Source: Paracoccus shandongensis
Lineage (GTDB): Bacteria; Pseudomonadota; Alphaproteobacteria; Rhodobacterales; Rhodobacteraceae
Reading direction: 5' to 3'
Length of the DNA: 34,214 bases
Assembly (NCBI RefSeq): GCF_017315735.1
Contig: NZ_JAFLRK010000037.1
Coordinates: 1-34,214, forward strand
The notes beneath the pieces are model-generated. The model saw only the letters and a list, made by a program, of their open reading frames with translations, was not told the DNA's origin and searched no databases. Below are positions 21,743 through 33,082 of this stretch, one piece after another. Position numbers and translations under genes: made by a program. How positions within the stretch are numbered: position 1 is the stretch's first letter; the number at the start of each line of letters is the position of its first letter.

Positions 21743-22735
21743 ATGCGCGCCGATCAGATCCTGCACCCCACCCCGGCCGGTCTCTACTGCCCTCCCGGCG
21801 ATTTCTACATCGACCCCGTCCGCCCGGTGCCCCGCGCGCTGATCACGCACGGCCACGGCGACCACGCCCGGTCGGGCCACGGCGCGGTCATGACGACGCG
21901 GCAAACGCTGGAGATCATGGCGATCCGCTATGGCGCCGATTTCGCGGGCCAGAGGCAGGCGGCGGATGGTCCGATCCGCGTGGGCGACACCACCGTCAGC
22001 TTCCACCCGGCGGGCCATATCCTGGGATCGGCGCAGATCGCGGTGCAGCCCGACCAGGGGCCGAAGATCGTGGTGTCCGGCGATTATTGCCGCCATCCGA
22101 ACCCGGTCAGCGCCGCATATGAACCCGTGCCTTGCGACATCTTCGTGACCGAGGCGACCTTCGGCCTGCCGGTCTTTCGCCACCCCGACCCGGCGGGGGA
22201 AATGACTCGCCTGCTGGCCAGCATGGCGGAATTCCCCGAACGCCCCCACCTGATCGGCGCCTATGCCCTGGGCAAGGCGCAGCGGCTGATCATGCTGGCG
22301 CGGCAGGCGGGGATCGACGGGCCGATCGCGATCCACGGCGCGCTGCAACGGCTCTGCGATTACCACGTGGAACAGGGGATCGACCTTGGCCCGCTGGTCC
22401 CTGCCACCGCGAAACAGGTCGATGCGCAACTGGTGATCGCGCCGCCTTCGGCCTTTGCCTCGGCCTGGGTGCAGCGGTTCCGCGATCCGGTGATCGGCTT
22501 TGCCTCGGGCTGGATGGCGGTGCGGGCGCGTGCCCGGCAAAGGGGTGTCGAACTGCCCCTGGTCATCAGCGACCATGTGGACTGGCCGCAGGTCACGCAA
22601 ACCATCACGGAACTGGCCCCGCAGGAAGTCTGGATCACCCACGGGGCCGAGGACGGGTTGCTGCGCTGGTGCGAGTTGCAGGGCATCCCCGCCCGCCCCC
22701 TGCGGCTGGTCGGATACGAGGACGAGCCGGAATGA
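21743..22735 (+). CDS. Ligase-associated DNA exonuclease (metallo-beta-lactamase fold)
   Basis: 330 residues. It has the metal motif HGHGDHA (36-42) and the beta-CASP-type segments FHPAGHILGSAQI, VVSGDYCRHPNPVSAAYEPVPCDIFVTEATFGLP and ISDHVDWPQ. It is the exonuclease partner of a bacterial ATP-dependent DNA ligase cluster, resembling SNM1/Artemis-type processing nucleases, and probably trims DNA ends before ligation. No good ribosome site is visible before the ATG. The stop overlaps the ligase start by 4 nt (ATGA). Confidence 0.92.
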   Translation: MRADQILHPTPAGLYCPPGDFYIDPVRPVPRALITHGHGDHARSGHGAVMTTRQTLEIMAIRYGADFAGQRQAADGPIRVGDTTVSFHPAGHILGSAQIAVQPDQGPKIVVSGDYCRHPNPVSAAYEPVPCDIFVTEATFGLPVFRHPDPAGEMTRLLASMAEFPERPHLIGAYALGKAQRLIMLARQAGIDGPIAIHGALQRLCDYHVEQGIDLGPLVPATAKQVDAQLVIAPPSAFASAWVQRFRDPVIGFASGWMAVRARARQRGVELPLVISDHVDWPQVTQTITELAPQEVWITHGAEDGLLRWCELQGIPARPLRLVGYEDEPE

Positions 22736-24282
22736 GGGCCTTTGCCACCCTGCTGGAACGCCTGGCCTTCACGCCCGGGCGCAACGCCAAGCTGCGCCTG
22801 CTGCGGCATTACCTGGAAGCCACGCCCGATCCCGACCGTGGCTATGCCCTGGCGGCGCTGACGGGCGATCTGAAGCTGCGCACCGTCACGCCGGGCCTGT
22901 TGCGCGGGCTGATGGTGGAACGCGTGGACGAACAGTTGTTCGCGCTGTCCTATGACTTCGTGGGCGATCTGGCCGAAACCATCGCGCTGCTGTGGGATAC
23001 GGATCGGGACGAGGACGTGCCCCTGCACCAGGCCGTGGCGCTGCTGCGGGACACCGGCAAGGCGGGGCTGCCCGTGGCCATCGCCGGGATGCTGGACCGG
23101 CTGGGTCCGTCGCAGCGGCTGGCCTTCCTGAAGCTTGCCACCGGCAACATGCGCATCGGCCTCTCGGCCCGCATGGCCCGCATGGCTTTGGCCGAGATGG
23201 GCGCCCCCGACGTGGCCCAGATCGAGGAAATCTGGCACGGGTTGACGCCGCCCTATCAGCCGCTGTTCGACTGGATCGCGGGCGGGGCGCGGCCCGAAAA
23301 CGCCGCGAAGGCCCCGTTCCGCCCGGTGATGCTGTCCACCCCCGTCGATCTGGACCAGTTGGGGGCCTTTGACCCCACCGATTACATCGCCGAATGGAAA
23401 TGGGACGGCATCCGCGTCCAGGCCATCAACGACGGCGGGGTGCGGCGGCTTTATTCCCGCACGGGCGAGGACATCAGCGCCAGCTTCCCCGACCTGATCG
23501 AGGCGCTGAACTTCGACGGCGCCGTGGACGGCGAACTGCTGGTGCGCCGGGGCGAGGACGTGGCGGTCTTCGGCGACCTGCAGAAACGCCTTGGCCGCAA
23601 GCAGGTGGGCCGGGGGATGCTGGACAGCCACCCGGCCAGCCTGCGCGTCTATGACCTGATGATCTGGGGGGGCCGCGACCTGCGCGACCTGCCGCTGACC
23701 GACCGCCGCGCCGTGCTGGAGGGCGCGGATTTCGGCAGCGACCGGATCGACATCTCGCCACTGCTGGGCTTTTCCACCTGGGACGACCTGGCCGCGCTGC
23801 GCGCCGATCCCCCGGCCCCGGTGATCGAAGGGGTGATGATCAAGCGCCGCGACAGTCCTTACGTCGGCGGCCGCCCGCGCGGACCGTGGTTCAAGTGGAA
23901 GCGCGATCCGCATGTGGTGGATGCCGTGCTGCTTTACGCGCAGCGCGGCCATGGCAAGCGGTCGGGCTTTTACAGCGACTTCACCTTCGGGCTGTGGGAC
24001 GCGGACCAGTTGGTGCCGGTGGGCAAGGCCTATTTCGGCTTCACGGACGAGGAGTTGCGCGAACTGGACCGCTTTGTCAGGAACAACACGGTCGAACGCT
24101 TCGGCCCCGTCCGGTCGATCGCCCCCAAACTGGTGCTGGAGGTCGCGTTCGAGGGGCTGAACGCATCCGGCCGCCACAAGTCCGGCGTGGCCATGCGCTT
24201 TCCCCGCATCAGCCGCATCCGCTGGGACAAGCCCGTGTCCGAAGCCGACCACCTCTCCACGCTCAAGGCGATGATCCCGTGA
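22732..24282 (+). CDS. ATP-dependent DNA ligase (cluster type)
   Basis: 516 residues. An N-terminal DNA-binding domain (1 to about 200) is followed by the nucleotidyltransferase domain with the adenylated Lys in EWKWDGIR (K223, KxDG motif), DGELLVRRG, VEGVMIK-type motif IV (observed VIEGVMIKRRDSPY) and FKWKRDP (motif V), then an OB-fold domain. It seals nicks using ATP. This is additional to the NAD-dependent LigA that replication uses, which is not in this window. It overlaps the exonuclease at its start and the helicase at its end, so the set is translated together. Confidence 0.94.
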   Translation: MRAFATLLERLAFTPGRNAKLRLLRHYLEATPDPDRGYALAALTGDLKLRTVTPGLLRGLMVERVDEQLFALSYDFVGDLAETIALLWDTDRDEDVPLHQAVALLRDTGKAGLPVAIAGMLDRLGPSQRLAFLKLATGNMRIGLSARMARMALAEMGAPDVAQIEEIWHGLTPPYQPLFDWIAGGARPENAAKAPFRPVMLSTPVDLDQLGAFDPTDYIAEWKWDGIRVQAINDGGVRRLYSRTGEDISASFPDLIEALNFDGAVDGELLVRRGEDVAVFGDLQKRLGRKQVGRGMLDSHPASLRVYDLMIWGGRDLRDLPLTDRRAVLEGADFGSDRIDISPLLGFSTWDDLAALRADPPAPVIEGVMIKRRDSPYVGGRPRGPWFKWKRDPHVVDAVLLYAQRGHGKRSGFYSDFTFGLWDADQLVPVGKAYFGFTDEELRELDRFVRNNTVERFGPVRSIAPKLVLEVAFEGLNASGRHKSGVAMRFPRISRIRWDKPVSEADHLSTLKAMIP

Positions 24283-26651
24283 GCCTGCCGCCCCTGTTCC
24301 AGGACTGGTTCGCGGCCCAGGGCTGGCAGCCGCACCCGCATCAACTTGACCTGCTCAAGGCCAAGGGCGACACCCTGCTGATCGCGCCCACGGGGGGCGG
24401 CAAGACGCTGGCGGGGTTCCTGCCCTCGCTGGTGGCGCTGATGGATGGGCACAAGGGGCTGCACACGCTTTATGTCTCGCCCTTGAAGGCGCTGACGGCG
24501 GATATCGCGCGCAACCTCGCGCGCCCCGTGGCGGACCTGAACCTGCCCATCCGTGTCGAGGATCGGACCGGCGACACGCGGTCGTCGCAACGCGCGCGCC
24601 AACGGGTCGATCCGCCGCACATCCTGCTGACCACGCCGGAATCGCTGGCCTTGATGCTGTCCTATGAACAGGCGCCGCAGATCTTCGGCAGTCTGAAGCG
24701 CGTGGTGCTGGACGAGTTGCACGCCCTGGCCGAGAACAAGCGCGGCGACCAGTTGATGCTGTGCCTGGCCCGGCTGCGGACCCTTGCCCCGGGCGTCGTG
24801 ACGACCGGCCTGTCCGCCACCGTCGAAGACCCACAGGCCCTGGCCGATTTCATGGGCGGCGCCCGCATCCTCCAGGCCGATCCCGGCCCCGAACCCGACA
24901 TCGCCATGCTGGCCACCGCCCGTCCCGCGCCCTGGTCGGGCGGCGGCGGCCATTACGCCATCCCCGAAGTCCTGGCCGAGATCCGGCAGGCCCGCACCAC
25001 GATCATCTTCATCAACACCCGCGCCCAGGCCGAACTGTTCTTCCAGGCGCTGTGGGCGGCCAATGACGACAACCTGCCCATCGGGCTGCATCACGGCAGC
25101 CTGGCGCGCGAAGCGCGGCAACGGGTCGAGGCGGCAATGGCCGCGGGCGAACTCCGCGCCGTGGTGGCGACGGGCAGCCTGGATCTGGGCATCGACTGGG
25201 GGTCCGTGGATCTGGTGATCCAGGTCGGCGCGCCCAAGAACGTCAAGCGGCTGGTCCAGCGGATCGGGCGGGCCAACCACCGCTACAACGCCCCTTCCCG
25301 CGCGCGCATCGTGCCCGCCAACCGCTTCGAGGTGATCGAATGCGTGGCGGCGCTGGAGGCCGTCCACGAGCACGACCTGGATGGCGAACCGCGCGGCCCC
25401 GGCCCGCTGGACGTGCTGTGCCAGCATATCCTGCTGACCGCCTGCGCCGGTCCCTTCGACGCGGGCGCCCTGTTCGCCGAGGTGCGCACCGCCGGACCCT
25501 ATCGCGGCCTTTCCCGCGCGCAGTTCGACGATTGCCTGGATTTCGCGGCGACCGGCGGATACGCCCTGCGGGCCTATGACCGCTGGCAGCGGCTGATGCT
25601 GCGCGACGGCTTGTGGCGGTTGCGCGACCCCCGCGCGGTGCGCGAATTGCGCATGAACGTCGGCACCATCGTCGAGGCCGAGATGCTGAAGGTCCGCTTC
25701 CGCCACGGCGGCGGCCTCTTGGGCGAGGTCGAGGAAGGCTTTGCCGCAACCCTGGTCAAGGGCGACACCTTCCTGATCGGCGGCCAGACCGTCAGGTACG
25801 ACGCCCTGCGCGAGATGGTGGTCGAGGTCACGAAGCAGCCCACGAAACAGCCGCGCATCGCGCTCTATTCCGGGCTGAAGCTGGCGACATCGACGCAACT
25901 GTCGCACCGGGTGCAGGCGCTGATCGGTGATCCGTCGCGCCATTGGGTGCTGCCCAAGGACACGGCGGACTGGCTGGCCCTGCAGGCCCGCATCAGCACC
26001 CTGCCGCAGCCCGGCGTGTTGCTGAGCGAAACATTTCCCCATCGCGGCCAGTGGCATTTCGCGCTCTATGGCTTTGCCGGGCGCCATGCCTTGCAGACGC
26101 TGGGCCTGCTGATGACCAAGACCATGGAGGATGCGGGGCTTGGTCCCCTGGGCTTCCTGGCCACCGACTATGCCCTGTGGATCTGGTCGCTGGATCCCGT
26201 CACCGACCCGGAACCGCTGCTGGACCGCGAGGCCCTGCGCGCGGGCCTGGGCGACTGGCTGGCGGGCAATGCGGTGATGAAGCGGACCTTCAAGAATGTC
26301 GCGGTCATTTCCGGCCTGATCCAGCGCAACATGCCGGGGGGCCGCCGGTCGGGCAAGCAGGCGACCTTTTCCAGCGACATCCTTTACGATACCCTGCGCC
26401 GCTATGACCCCGACCACCTGCTGCTGCGCATCACCGCGGAGGAGGCGCGCCGGGGCCTTGTCGATTTCGACCGGATCGAGGACATGCTGGACCATTCCCC
26501 CCGCCACGACCACCGGATGCTGGACCGCGTGACGCCGCTGGCCGCGCCCCTGCTGCTGGAATTCGGCCGCGTGCCTATCACCGGCCAGGGCCGCGAGCGC
26601 CTGGCCGAGGCCGAGGCGGCAGCCCTGATGGCCGAAGCGGGCCTGGCATGA
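24279..26651 (+). CDS. Ligase-associated DNA damage response DEXH helicase
   Basis: 790 residues, Lhr-like superfamily 2 helicase. Walker A is APTGGGKT (36-43), motif II is DELH (145-148), motif III GLSATV, and the second RecA domain ends with LVQRIGRANHRYNAPSRA (motif VI). The remaining C-terminal half is of the Lhr type. GTG start overlapping the ligase stop (GTGA); stop overlapping the next ATG (ATGA). It probably unwinds or remodels DNA for the cluster's nuclease and ligase; polarity and substrate cannot be read from the sequence. Confidence 0.93.
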   Translation: MSLPPLFQDWFAAQGWQPHPHQLDLLKAKGDTLLIAPTGGGKTLAGFLPSLVALMDGHKGLHTLYVSPLKALTADIARNLARPVADLNLPIRVEDRTGDTRSSQRARQRVDPPHILLTTPESLALMLSYEQAPQIFGSLKRVVLDELHALAENKRGDQLMLCLARLRTLAPGVVTTGLSATVEDPQALADFMGGARILQADPGPEPDIAMLATARPAPWSGGGGHYAIPEVLAEIRQARTTIIFINTRAQAELFFQALWAANDDNLPIGLHHGSLAREARQRVEAAMAAGELRAVVATGSLDLGIDWGSVDLVIQVGAPKNVKRLVQRIGRANHRYNAPSRARIVPANRFEVIECVAALEAVHEHDLDGEPRGPGPLDVLCQHILLTACAGPFDAGALFAEVRTAGPYRGLSRAQFDDCLDFAATGGYALRAYDRWQRLMLRDGLWRLRDPRAVRELRMNVGTIVEAEMLKVRFRHGGGLLGEVEEGFAATLVKGDTFLIGGQTVRYDALREMVVEVTKQPTKQPRIALYSGLKLATSTQLSHRVQALIGDPSRHWVLPKDTADWLALQARISTLPQPGVLLSETFPHRGQWHFALYGFAGRHALQTLGLLMTKTMEDAGLGPLGFLATDYALWIWSLDPVTDPEPLLDREALRAGLGDWLAGNAVMKRTFKNVAVISGLIQRNMPGGRRSGKQATFSSDILYDTLRRYDPDHLLLRITAEEARRGLVDFDRIEDMLDHSPRHDHRMLDRVTPLAAPLLLEFGRVPITGQGRERLAEAEAAALMAEAGLA

Positions 26652-27313
26652 CCCATGCCTTCGACTTCGCGGGCCACGCGCTTGAGGCGCGGCCCTCCGG
26701 TGCCCTCTATTGGCCGGACCGCCGCTGGCTGGTCGTGGCCGACCTGCACCTGGGCAAGTCCGAGCGCATGGCCCGGCGCGGCGGATCCCTGCTGCCGCCC
26801 TATGAGGTGCTGGCGACGCTTGACCGGCTGGAGGCCGAGATCACCGCGACCGACCCCGCCGCCGTGATCAGCCTGGGCGACGGGTTTGACGACGACGCGG
26901 CGGCGCTGGCGCTTCCCGACATGCTCTGCGACCGTCTGCGGGGCATGGCCTGGGGGCGGCGCTGGATCTGGGTCAGCGGCAACCACGACCCCGCCCCGGT
27001 TTGCCCGCGCCTGCCCGGTGAGACGGTGGACGAGTTGACCGATGGGCTGAGCTTCCGCCACCAGGCGGGGCAGGGGCCGGACGTGTCGGGCCATTTCCAC
27101 CCCTGCCTCAAGCTGGCGGGGGACCGGCGGCGCTGTTTTCTGGTGGGATCCGACCACCTGATCCTGCCGGCCTTCGGGGCCTATACCGGCGGGCTGGCCA
27201 TCTACAGCCCGGTTCTGGCGGCGCTGGTGCCGCAGGGGCTGGCGATTGCCTGCGGAACCCGGGCGCTGCCTCTGCCGGTGGGCGCCAGCCGCAGGACAGG
27301 CCGCCGCGCATGA
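26648..27313 (+). CDS. pdeM: Ligase-associated metallophosphoesterase PdeM
   Basis: 221 residues of the calcineurin-like phosphoesterase fold. Metal motifs are ADLHLGK (31-37), GDGFDD (77-82), GNHD (111-114) and GHFH (148-151). It belongs to the DNA ligase-associated damage response endonuclease family; E. coli-type names aside, the symbol PdeM is used in annotation of this family. It is the last gene of the four-gene repair operon. Its TGA stop lies within the A run that, on the other strand, is the T tract of the leftward terminator. Confidence 0.9.
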   Translation: MTHAFDFAGHALEARPSGALYWPDRRWLVVADLHLGKSERMARRGGSLLPPYEVLATLDRLEAEITATDPAAVISLGDGFDDDAAALALPDMLCDRLRGMAWGRRWIWVSGNHDPAPVCPRLPGETVDELTDGLSFRHQAGQGPDVSGHFHPCLKLAGDRRRCFLVGSDHLILPAFGAYTGGLAIYSPVLAALVPQGLAIACGTRALPLPVGASRRTGRRA

Positions 27314-27343
27314 AAAAGGCCGGGTCGCTGTGTGCGCCCGGCC
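27313..27343 (-). terminator. Rho-independent terminator of the outer-membrane protein gene
   Basis: On the minus strand, GGCCGGGCGC and GCGACCCGGCC pair as a 10-bp stem with one bulged base and a 5-base loop, followed by TTTTT (27317-27313). It lies 23 bases after the stop of the leftward gene and overlaps the final base of pdeM. The plus strand has no T run here. Confidence 0.75.
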
Positions 27344-27365
27344 CCTGGATCGTCTGGAATCAGCC

Positions 27366-28139
27366 TCAGAAGCTGAAGTTCACGCCGACCTTAATGTTGT
27401 GATGTTCCGGCGTGGCGCGGGTTTCAAGGACATCCCCATCGCCAAGGTCATAGGTGATCCCGGTCTTGCCGAAGTTGCGATACTGCCATTCCGCAAAGAC
27501 CGACAGGTTGTCGCGCAGCTTGCGTTCGACGCCGAGGCCCAGCGCATAGCCATTCGCCGTATAGCCTTCGGTGATGCTTGCGCTTTCGCCACCGGCCGAG
27601 GCCGACAGGATATAGTCGAAATCGCCATGCACATAACCCGCCGTCCCGTAGACCATCGTCTGCGGATCGACCACATAGCCCGTCTTCAGATGCAGCCCGG
27701 CAATGTAATTGACTTGGGATTCAAGACCCACACCGACAGTTTCGCCGTCCAGGTCGCCCGAGCCGGACTGGTCGTCGCTGATGTTCCCGCCTTCGATGCT
27801 CAGCTCGGGACCGAAAACCCAGTTCCCGCGCTGCCAGCGATAGCCCAGATGCACCCCGGCATTCAGGCCCTTGACCTTGAGGTTGCCCAGATCCCTGTAT
27901 CTTTCCACCAGGGCATCGCCTTCGTAAAGTTCGGCACCGATCTCATCGTCGCCGCCAAAGGCATAGCCGATCGAGCCGCCCACATAGCCGCCCGCCCAGT
28001 CGCTGACCGGGGTCGCCTCGATCACCGGGGCGGTCACAACGGGATCAACAGTGGGGGCGGTATAGCCCCCCGCAAGGGCGCCGGACGCGCCCGAGAGAAT
28101 GCCAAGGGCGCACATCGCCAGGAACGAGGTATGACGCAT
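27366..28139 (-). CDS. Outer-membrane beta-barrel protein (Omp25/opacity type)
   Basis: 257 residues: signal peptide (FLAMCALGILSGASGALA), a Thr/Pro/Val-rich spacer, then an eight-stranded barrel from DWAGGYVGGSIGYAFGG onward with alternating strands and ending in VGVNFSF, the terminal Phe needed for BAM recognition. It resembles alphaproteobacterial Omp25/RopB-like porin-family proteins; function is structural or unknown. The start at 28139 follows AAGGAG by 7-8 bases. It is monocistronic, with its own promoter candidate and terminator, and lies downstream of gyrB on the same strand. Confidence 0.87.
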   Translation of the reverse strand: MRHTSFLAMCALGILSGASGALAGGYTAPTVDPVVTAPVIEATPVSDWAGGYVGGSIGYAFGGDDEIGAELYEGDALVERYRDLGNLKVKGLNAGVHLGYRWQRGNWVFGPELSIEGGNISDDQSGSGDLDGETVGVGLESQVNYIAGLHLKTGYVVDPQTMVYGTAGYVHGDFDYILSASAGGESASITEGYTANGYALGLGVERKLRDNLSVFAEWQYRNFGKTGITYDLGDGDVLETRATPEHHNIKVGVNFSF

Positions 28140-28167
28140 CAGAGGCTCCTTCACTTGGGAAGTTTCA

Positions 28168-28196
28168 ATCGCAGCGCGAATCGCAATACGGGTCAA
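28168..28196 (-). promoter_or_regulatory. Predicted promoter of the outer-membrane protein gene
   Basis: TTGACC (28196-28191), 17 bases, TGCGAT (28173-28168) on the minus strand, 29 bases before the start codon. The -35 is strong and the -10 weak. Confidence 0.38.
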
Positions 28197-28227
28197 CCCT
28201 TAACGGCAACGCGCCACCCCGGCAATC

Positions 28228-28265
28228 GCAGATCGGCCCACCTGGGATGGACGCGACAGATCTGC
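28228..28265. repeat. Inverted repeat downstream of gyrB
   Basis: Arms GCAGATC and GATCTGC are 7 bp with a 24-base interval that holds a small CCCA/TGGG hairpin. It begins 8 bases after the gyrB stop. It may act as a terminator separating gyrB from the outer-membrane protein gene; there is no T tract. Confidence 0.3.
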
Positions 28266-28272
28266 CACAGCA

Positions 28273-30769
<2,497 letters not shown>

Positions 30770-30805
30770 GGGAAAGACGGGATTTTTCTGCCTTTTTGGC
30801 GGGGT

Positions 30806-31882
30806 TCAGCCGGTCGTTTCGACGGCCTGCGACAGCCCGTCGGTTTTCGTCACCGACAGGCGCCGCGCGCGGGGGCCGAAGGCCGCGAAAAGCTCGGGCC
30901 CCGTGCCGGTCAGCAGGCTTTGCGCGGGCAGGGCGGCGATGCGGTCATAGAGCGCCGCGCGGCGTTGGGCGTCCAGATGGGCCGCGACCTCGTCCAGCAG
31001 CAGCACGACCGGCTGGTCCGACAGGGCGCGCGCATTGGCGAGGATCAGCGACAGCAGCAAGGCCTTCTGTTCCCCGGTCGAGGACAGCGCGGCAGGCATG
31101 TCCTGCGGGCCCCAATGCGCGCCCAGGTCGGCGCGGTGGGGGCCGGTCAGCGTGCGGCCCGCGCCCATGTCGCGGGGGCGCATGGCGGCCAGGCGCGCGC
31201 TGATGCTGCCTGCGTCCGGGTCGTCGGCCTGACCTTCGCCCGGCAGCAGGGCCAGGGTGGCTGCGGGAAAATCGCCGCCCTCCTGCGCGGCCATGATGGC
31301 CGCCAGCGCGCCGCGGCGGTTGCGGGTCAGGGCCGCGCCCGCATCGCCCATCTGCGCTTCCAGCGCGCGATACCAGCCGGGATCGTGGATCCCGTCCTTG
31401 AGCAGGCGGTTCCGTTCCCGCATCGCCTTCTCATAGGTCAGCGCCAGGTCGGCATGGTCGGGATAAAGGCTCAGCGTCACGCGGTCGAGGAAGCGGCGGC
31501 GCGCCTCGGGCGGGTCGGACCACAGCCGGTCCATGGCGGGCACCAGCCAAAGGATCCGCAGCAACCGCCCAAGCGCGGTCTGCGCCACCGGCTTGTCGTC
31601 GATGGCGACGCTGCGGGGCTGGCCGGGCAGGGCGGCGGTTTCGACCGTGTGGTCGTCCAGCGCGGCGCGGATGCGCCAGCCCGCATCAAGCCCCTGCCGG
31701 GCCTGTTCGGGCGCAGGGGCCGCCCGCAGCCCGCGCCCGGGGGCCAGCATCGACAGGGCTTCCAGGATATTGGTCTTGCCCGAGCCATTGGGGCCGAAGA
31801 TCGCCAGCGGCCGCCCGTCCAGGTCCAGATCCAGCCGGGACCAGGACCGGAACTGCGCCAGCGAAAGATGGGTAAGCGTCAC
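30806..31882 (-). CDS. recF: DNA replication and repair protein RecF
   Basis: 358 residues, standard length. SMC-like ATPase motifs: Walker A GPNGSGKT near residue 30, signature SSTGEQKALLLSL and Walker B VVLLLDEVAAHLD. RecF with RecO and RecR loads RecA at gaps. The start is the GTG at 31882, overlapping the dnaN TGA by 4 nt (GTGA); the frame stays open far upstream, but the RecF N-terminus VTLTHLSLAQFRSW begins there. Cotranscribed with dnaN. Confidence 0.95.
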   Translation of the reverse strand: MTLTHLSLAQFRSWSRLDLDLDGRPLAIFGPNGSGKTNILEALSMLAPGRGLRAAPAPEQARQGLDAGWRIRAALDDHTVETAALPGQPRSVAIDDKPVAQTALGRLLRILWLVPAMDRLWSDPPEARRRFLDRVTLSLYPDHADLALTYEKAMRERNRLLKDGIHDPGWYRALEAQMGDAGAALTRNRRGALAAIMAAQEGGDFPAATLALLPGEGQADDPDAGSISARLAAMRPRDMGAGRTLTGPHRADLGAHWGPQDMPAALSSTGEQKALLLSLILANARALSDQPVVLLLDEVAAHLDAQRRAALYDRIAALPAQSLLTGTGPELFAAFGPRARRLSVTKTDGLSQAVETTG

Positions 31883-32997
31883 ACCCGCATCGGCATGACG
31901 ACATAAACCGCCGTCTGGTCGGAGCCTTCGCGGATCAGCGCCGCGTCGCCCGAGCCGTTGAACATGAACACCGCATTGTCGCGATCCACCTGGGACGCGA
32001 TTTCCTGCAGGTACTTGGCGTTGAAGCCGATCTCCAGCGGGTCGTCGCCATAGGCCACGATCAGTTCTTCTTCCGCCGCGCCCGCGTCGGGGGCGTTCAC
32101 CGACAGGACCAGCCGGTCCTGGTCCAGCGACAGCTTGACCGCGCGGGATCGCTCGCTGCTGACGGTCGCCACCCGGTCCACCGCGCGGGCGAAGTCGCTG
32201 GCGTCCACTTCGAGCTTGCGGGCGTTGTTCATGGGGATCACGCGCGAATAATCCGGGAACGTCCCGTCGATCACCTTGGAGGTCAGCGTCAGCGTCGGCG
32301 TGGCGAAGCGCACCTTGGTTTCGCTGACCGACACGGCGATGTCGGTGTCGTCGTCGTCCAGCAGCTTGCGCAGTTCCGCGACCGTCTTGCGCGGCACGAT
32401 CACGCCCGGCATCTCGTCCGCGCCGACCGGCAGGGGCGCGTCGATGCGCGCCAGGCGGTGCCCGTCGGTCGCCACGCAGCGCAGCATCGGCTGGCCGTCG
32501 GCCTGGGCCACGTGCATATAGACGCCGTTCAGGTAATAGCGCGTTTCCTCGGTCGAGATCGCGAATTTCGCCTTGTCGAACAGGCGGCGCAGCACATCGG
32601 CCTTGGCCTTGAAGTTGGCGCTGTATTCGCTGGACGCCATGACCGGGAAATCCTCGCGCGGCAGCGTGGCCAGGCTGAAGGACGACCGCCCCGCCTGCAC
32701 CGACAGCCGCCCCGCCGCGTCGTCGCTGCTGATCTGGACCAGCGCGCCGTCGGGCAGCTTGCGCGCGATCTCGTTCAGCATGACCGCGCTGACGGTGGTG
32801 GCGCCGGGGCGTTCCACCTGGGCGGGGGCCTGGTCCACGACCTCGGTGTCCAGGTCGGTGGCGCGGAAGCTGACGCCCTCGGGGCTGGCCTCGATCAGGA
32901 CGTTGGCCAGGATCGGGATGGTGTTGCGACGTTCCACAACCGATTGGGCCTGAGACACGGCCTTGACCAGAACGGCGCGCTCGATCGAGAATTTCAT
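31879..32997 (-). CDS. dnaN: DNA polymerase III beta subunit (sliding clamp)
   Basis: 372 residues, standard length. It begins MKFSIERAVLVKAVSQAQSVVERRNTIPILANVLIEA and ends with the clamp C-terminus VVMPMRV. Three clamp domains are complete. The start at 32997 follows AGGGAAAA by a few bases. It overlaps recF at the 3' end and lies 85 bases after dnaA, with a promoter candidate in that gap. Confidence 0.96.
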   Translation of the reverse strand: MKFSIERAVLVKAVSQAQSVVERRNTIPILANVLIEASPEGVSFRATDLDTEVVDQAPAQVERPGATTVSAVMLNEIARKLPDGALVQISSDDAAGRLSVQAGRSSFSLATLPREDFPVMASSEYSANFKAKADVLRRLFDKAKFAISTEETRYYLNGVYMHVAQADGQPMLRCVATDGHRLARIDAPLPVGADEMPGVIVPRKTVAELRKLLDDDDTDIAVSVSETKVRFATPTLTLTSKVIDGTFPDYSRVIPMNNARKLEVDASDFARAVDRVATVSSERSRAVKLSLDQDRLVLSVNAPDAGAAEEELIVAYGDDPLEIGFNAKYLQEIASQVDRDNAVFMFNGSGDAALIREGSDQTAVYVVMPMRV

Positions 32998-33044
32998 CGC
33001 TTTTCCCTGTGCCTGCGGCCATCCCGGCCCGTAAACGGACCTGA

Positions 33045-33073
33045 TTTGTAACGGGACGCGCCCGCGCTCACAA
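33045..33073 (-). promoter_or_regulatory. Predicted promoter of dnaN
   Basis: TTGTGA (33073-33068), 17 bases, TACAAA (33050-33045) on the minus strand, 47 bases before the dnaN start. I see no DnaA box (TTATCCACA type) in the 85-bp gap. Confidence 0.45.
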
Positions 33074-33082
33074 GCGTTTCGT

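Noticed and set aside
24030..26513. 827-codon leftward open frame across the helicase gene
   Set aside because: It is antisense to a helicase with all motifs intact; the translation is His/Gln/Gly/Ala-rich with no recognisable domain.
32998..33082. Replication origin in the dnaA-dnaN gap
   Set aside because: The gap is only 85 bases, with no DnaA boxes and no AT-rich unwinding stretch.
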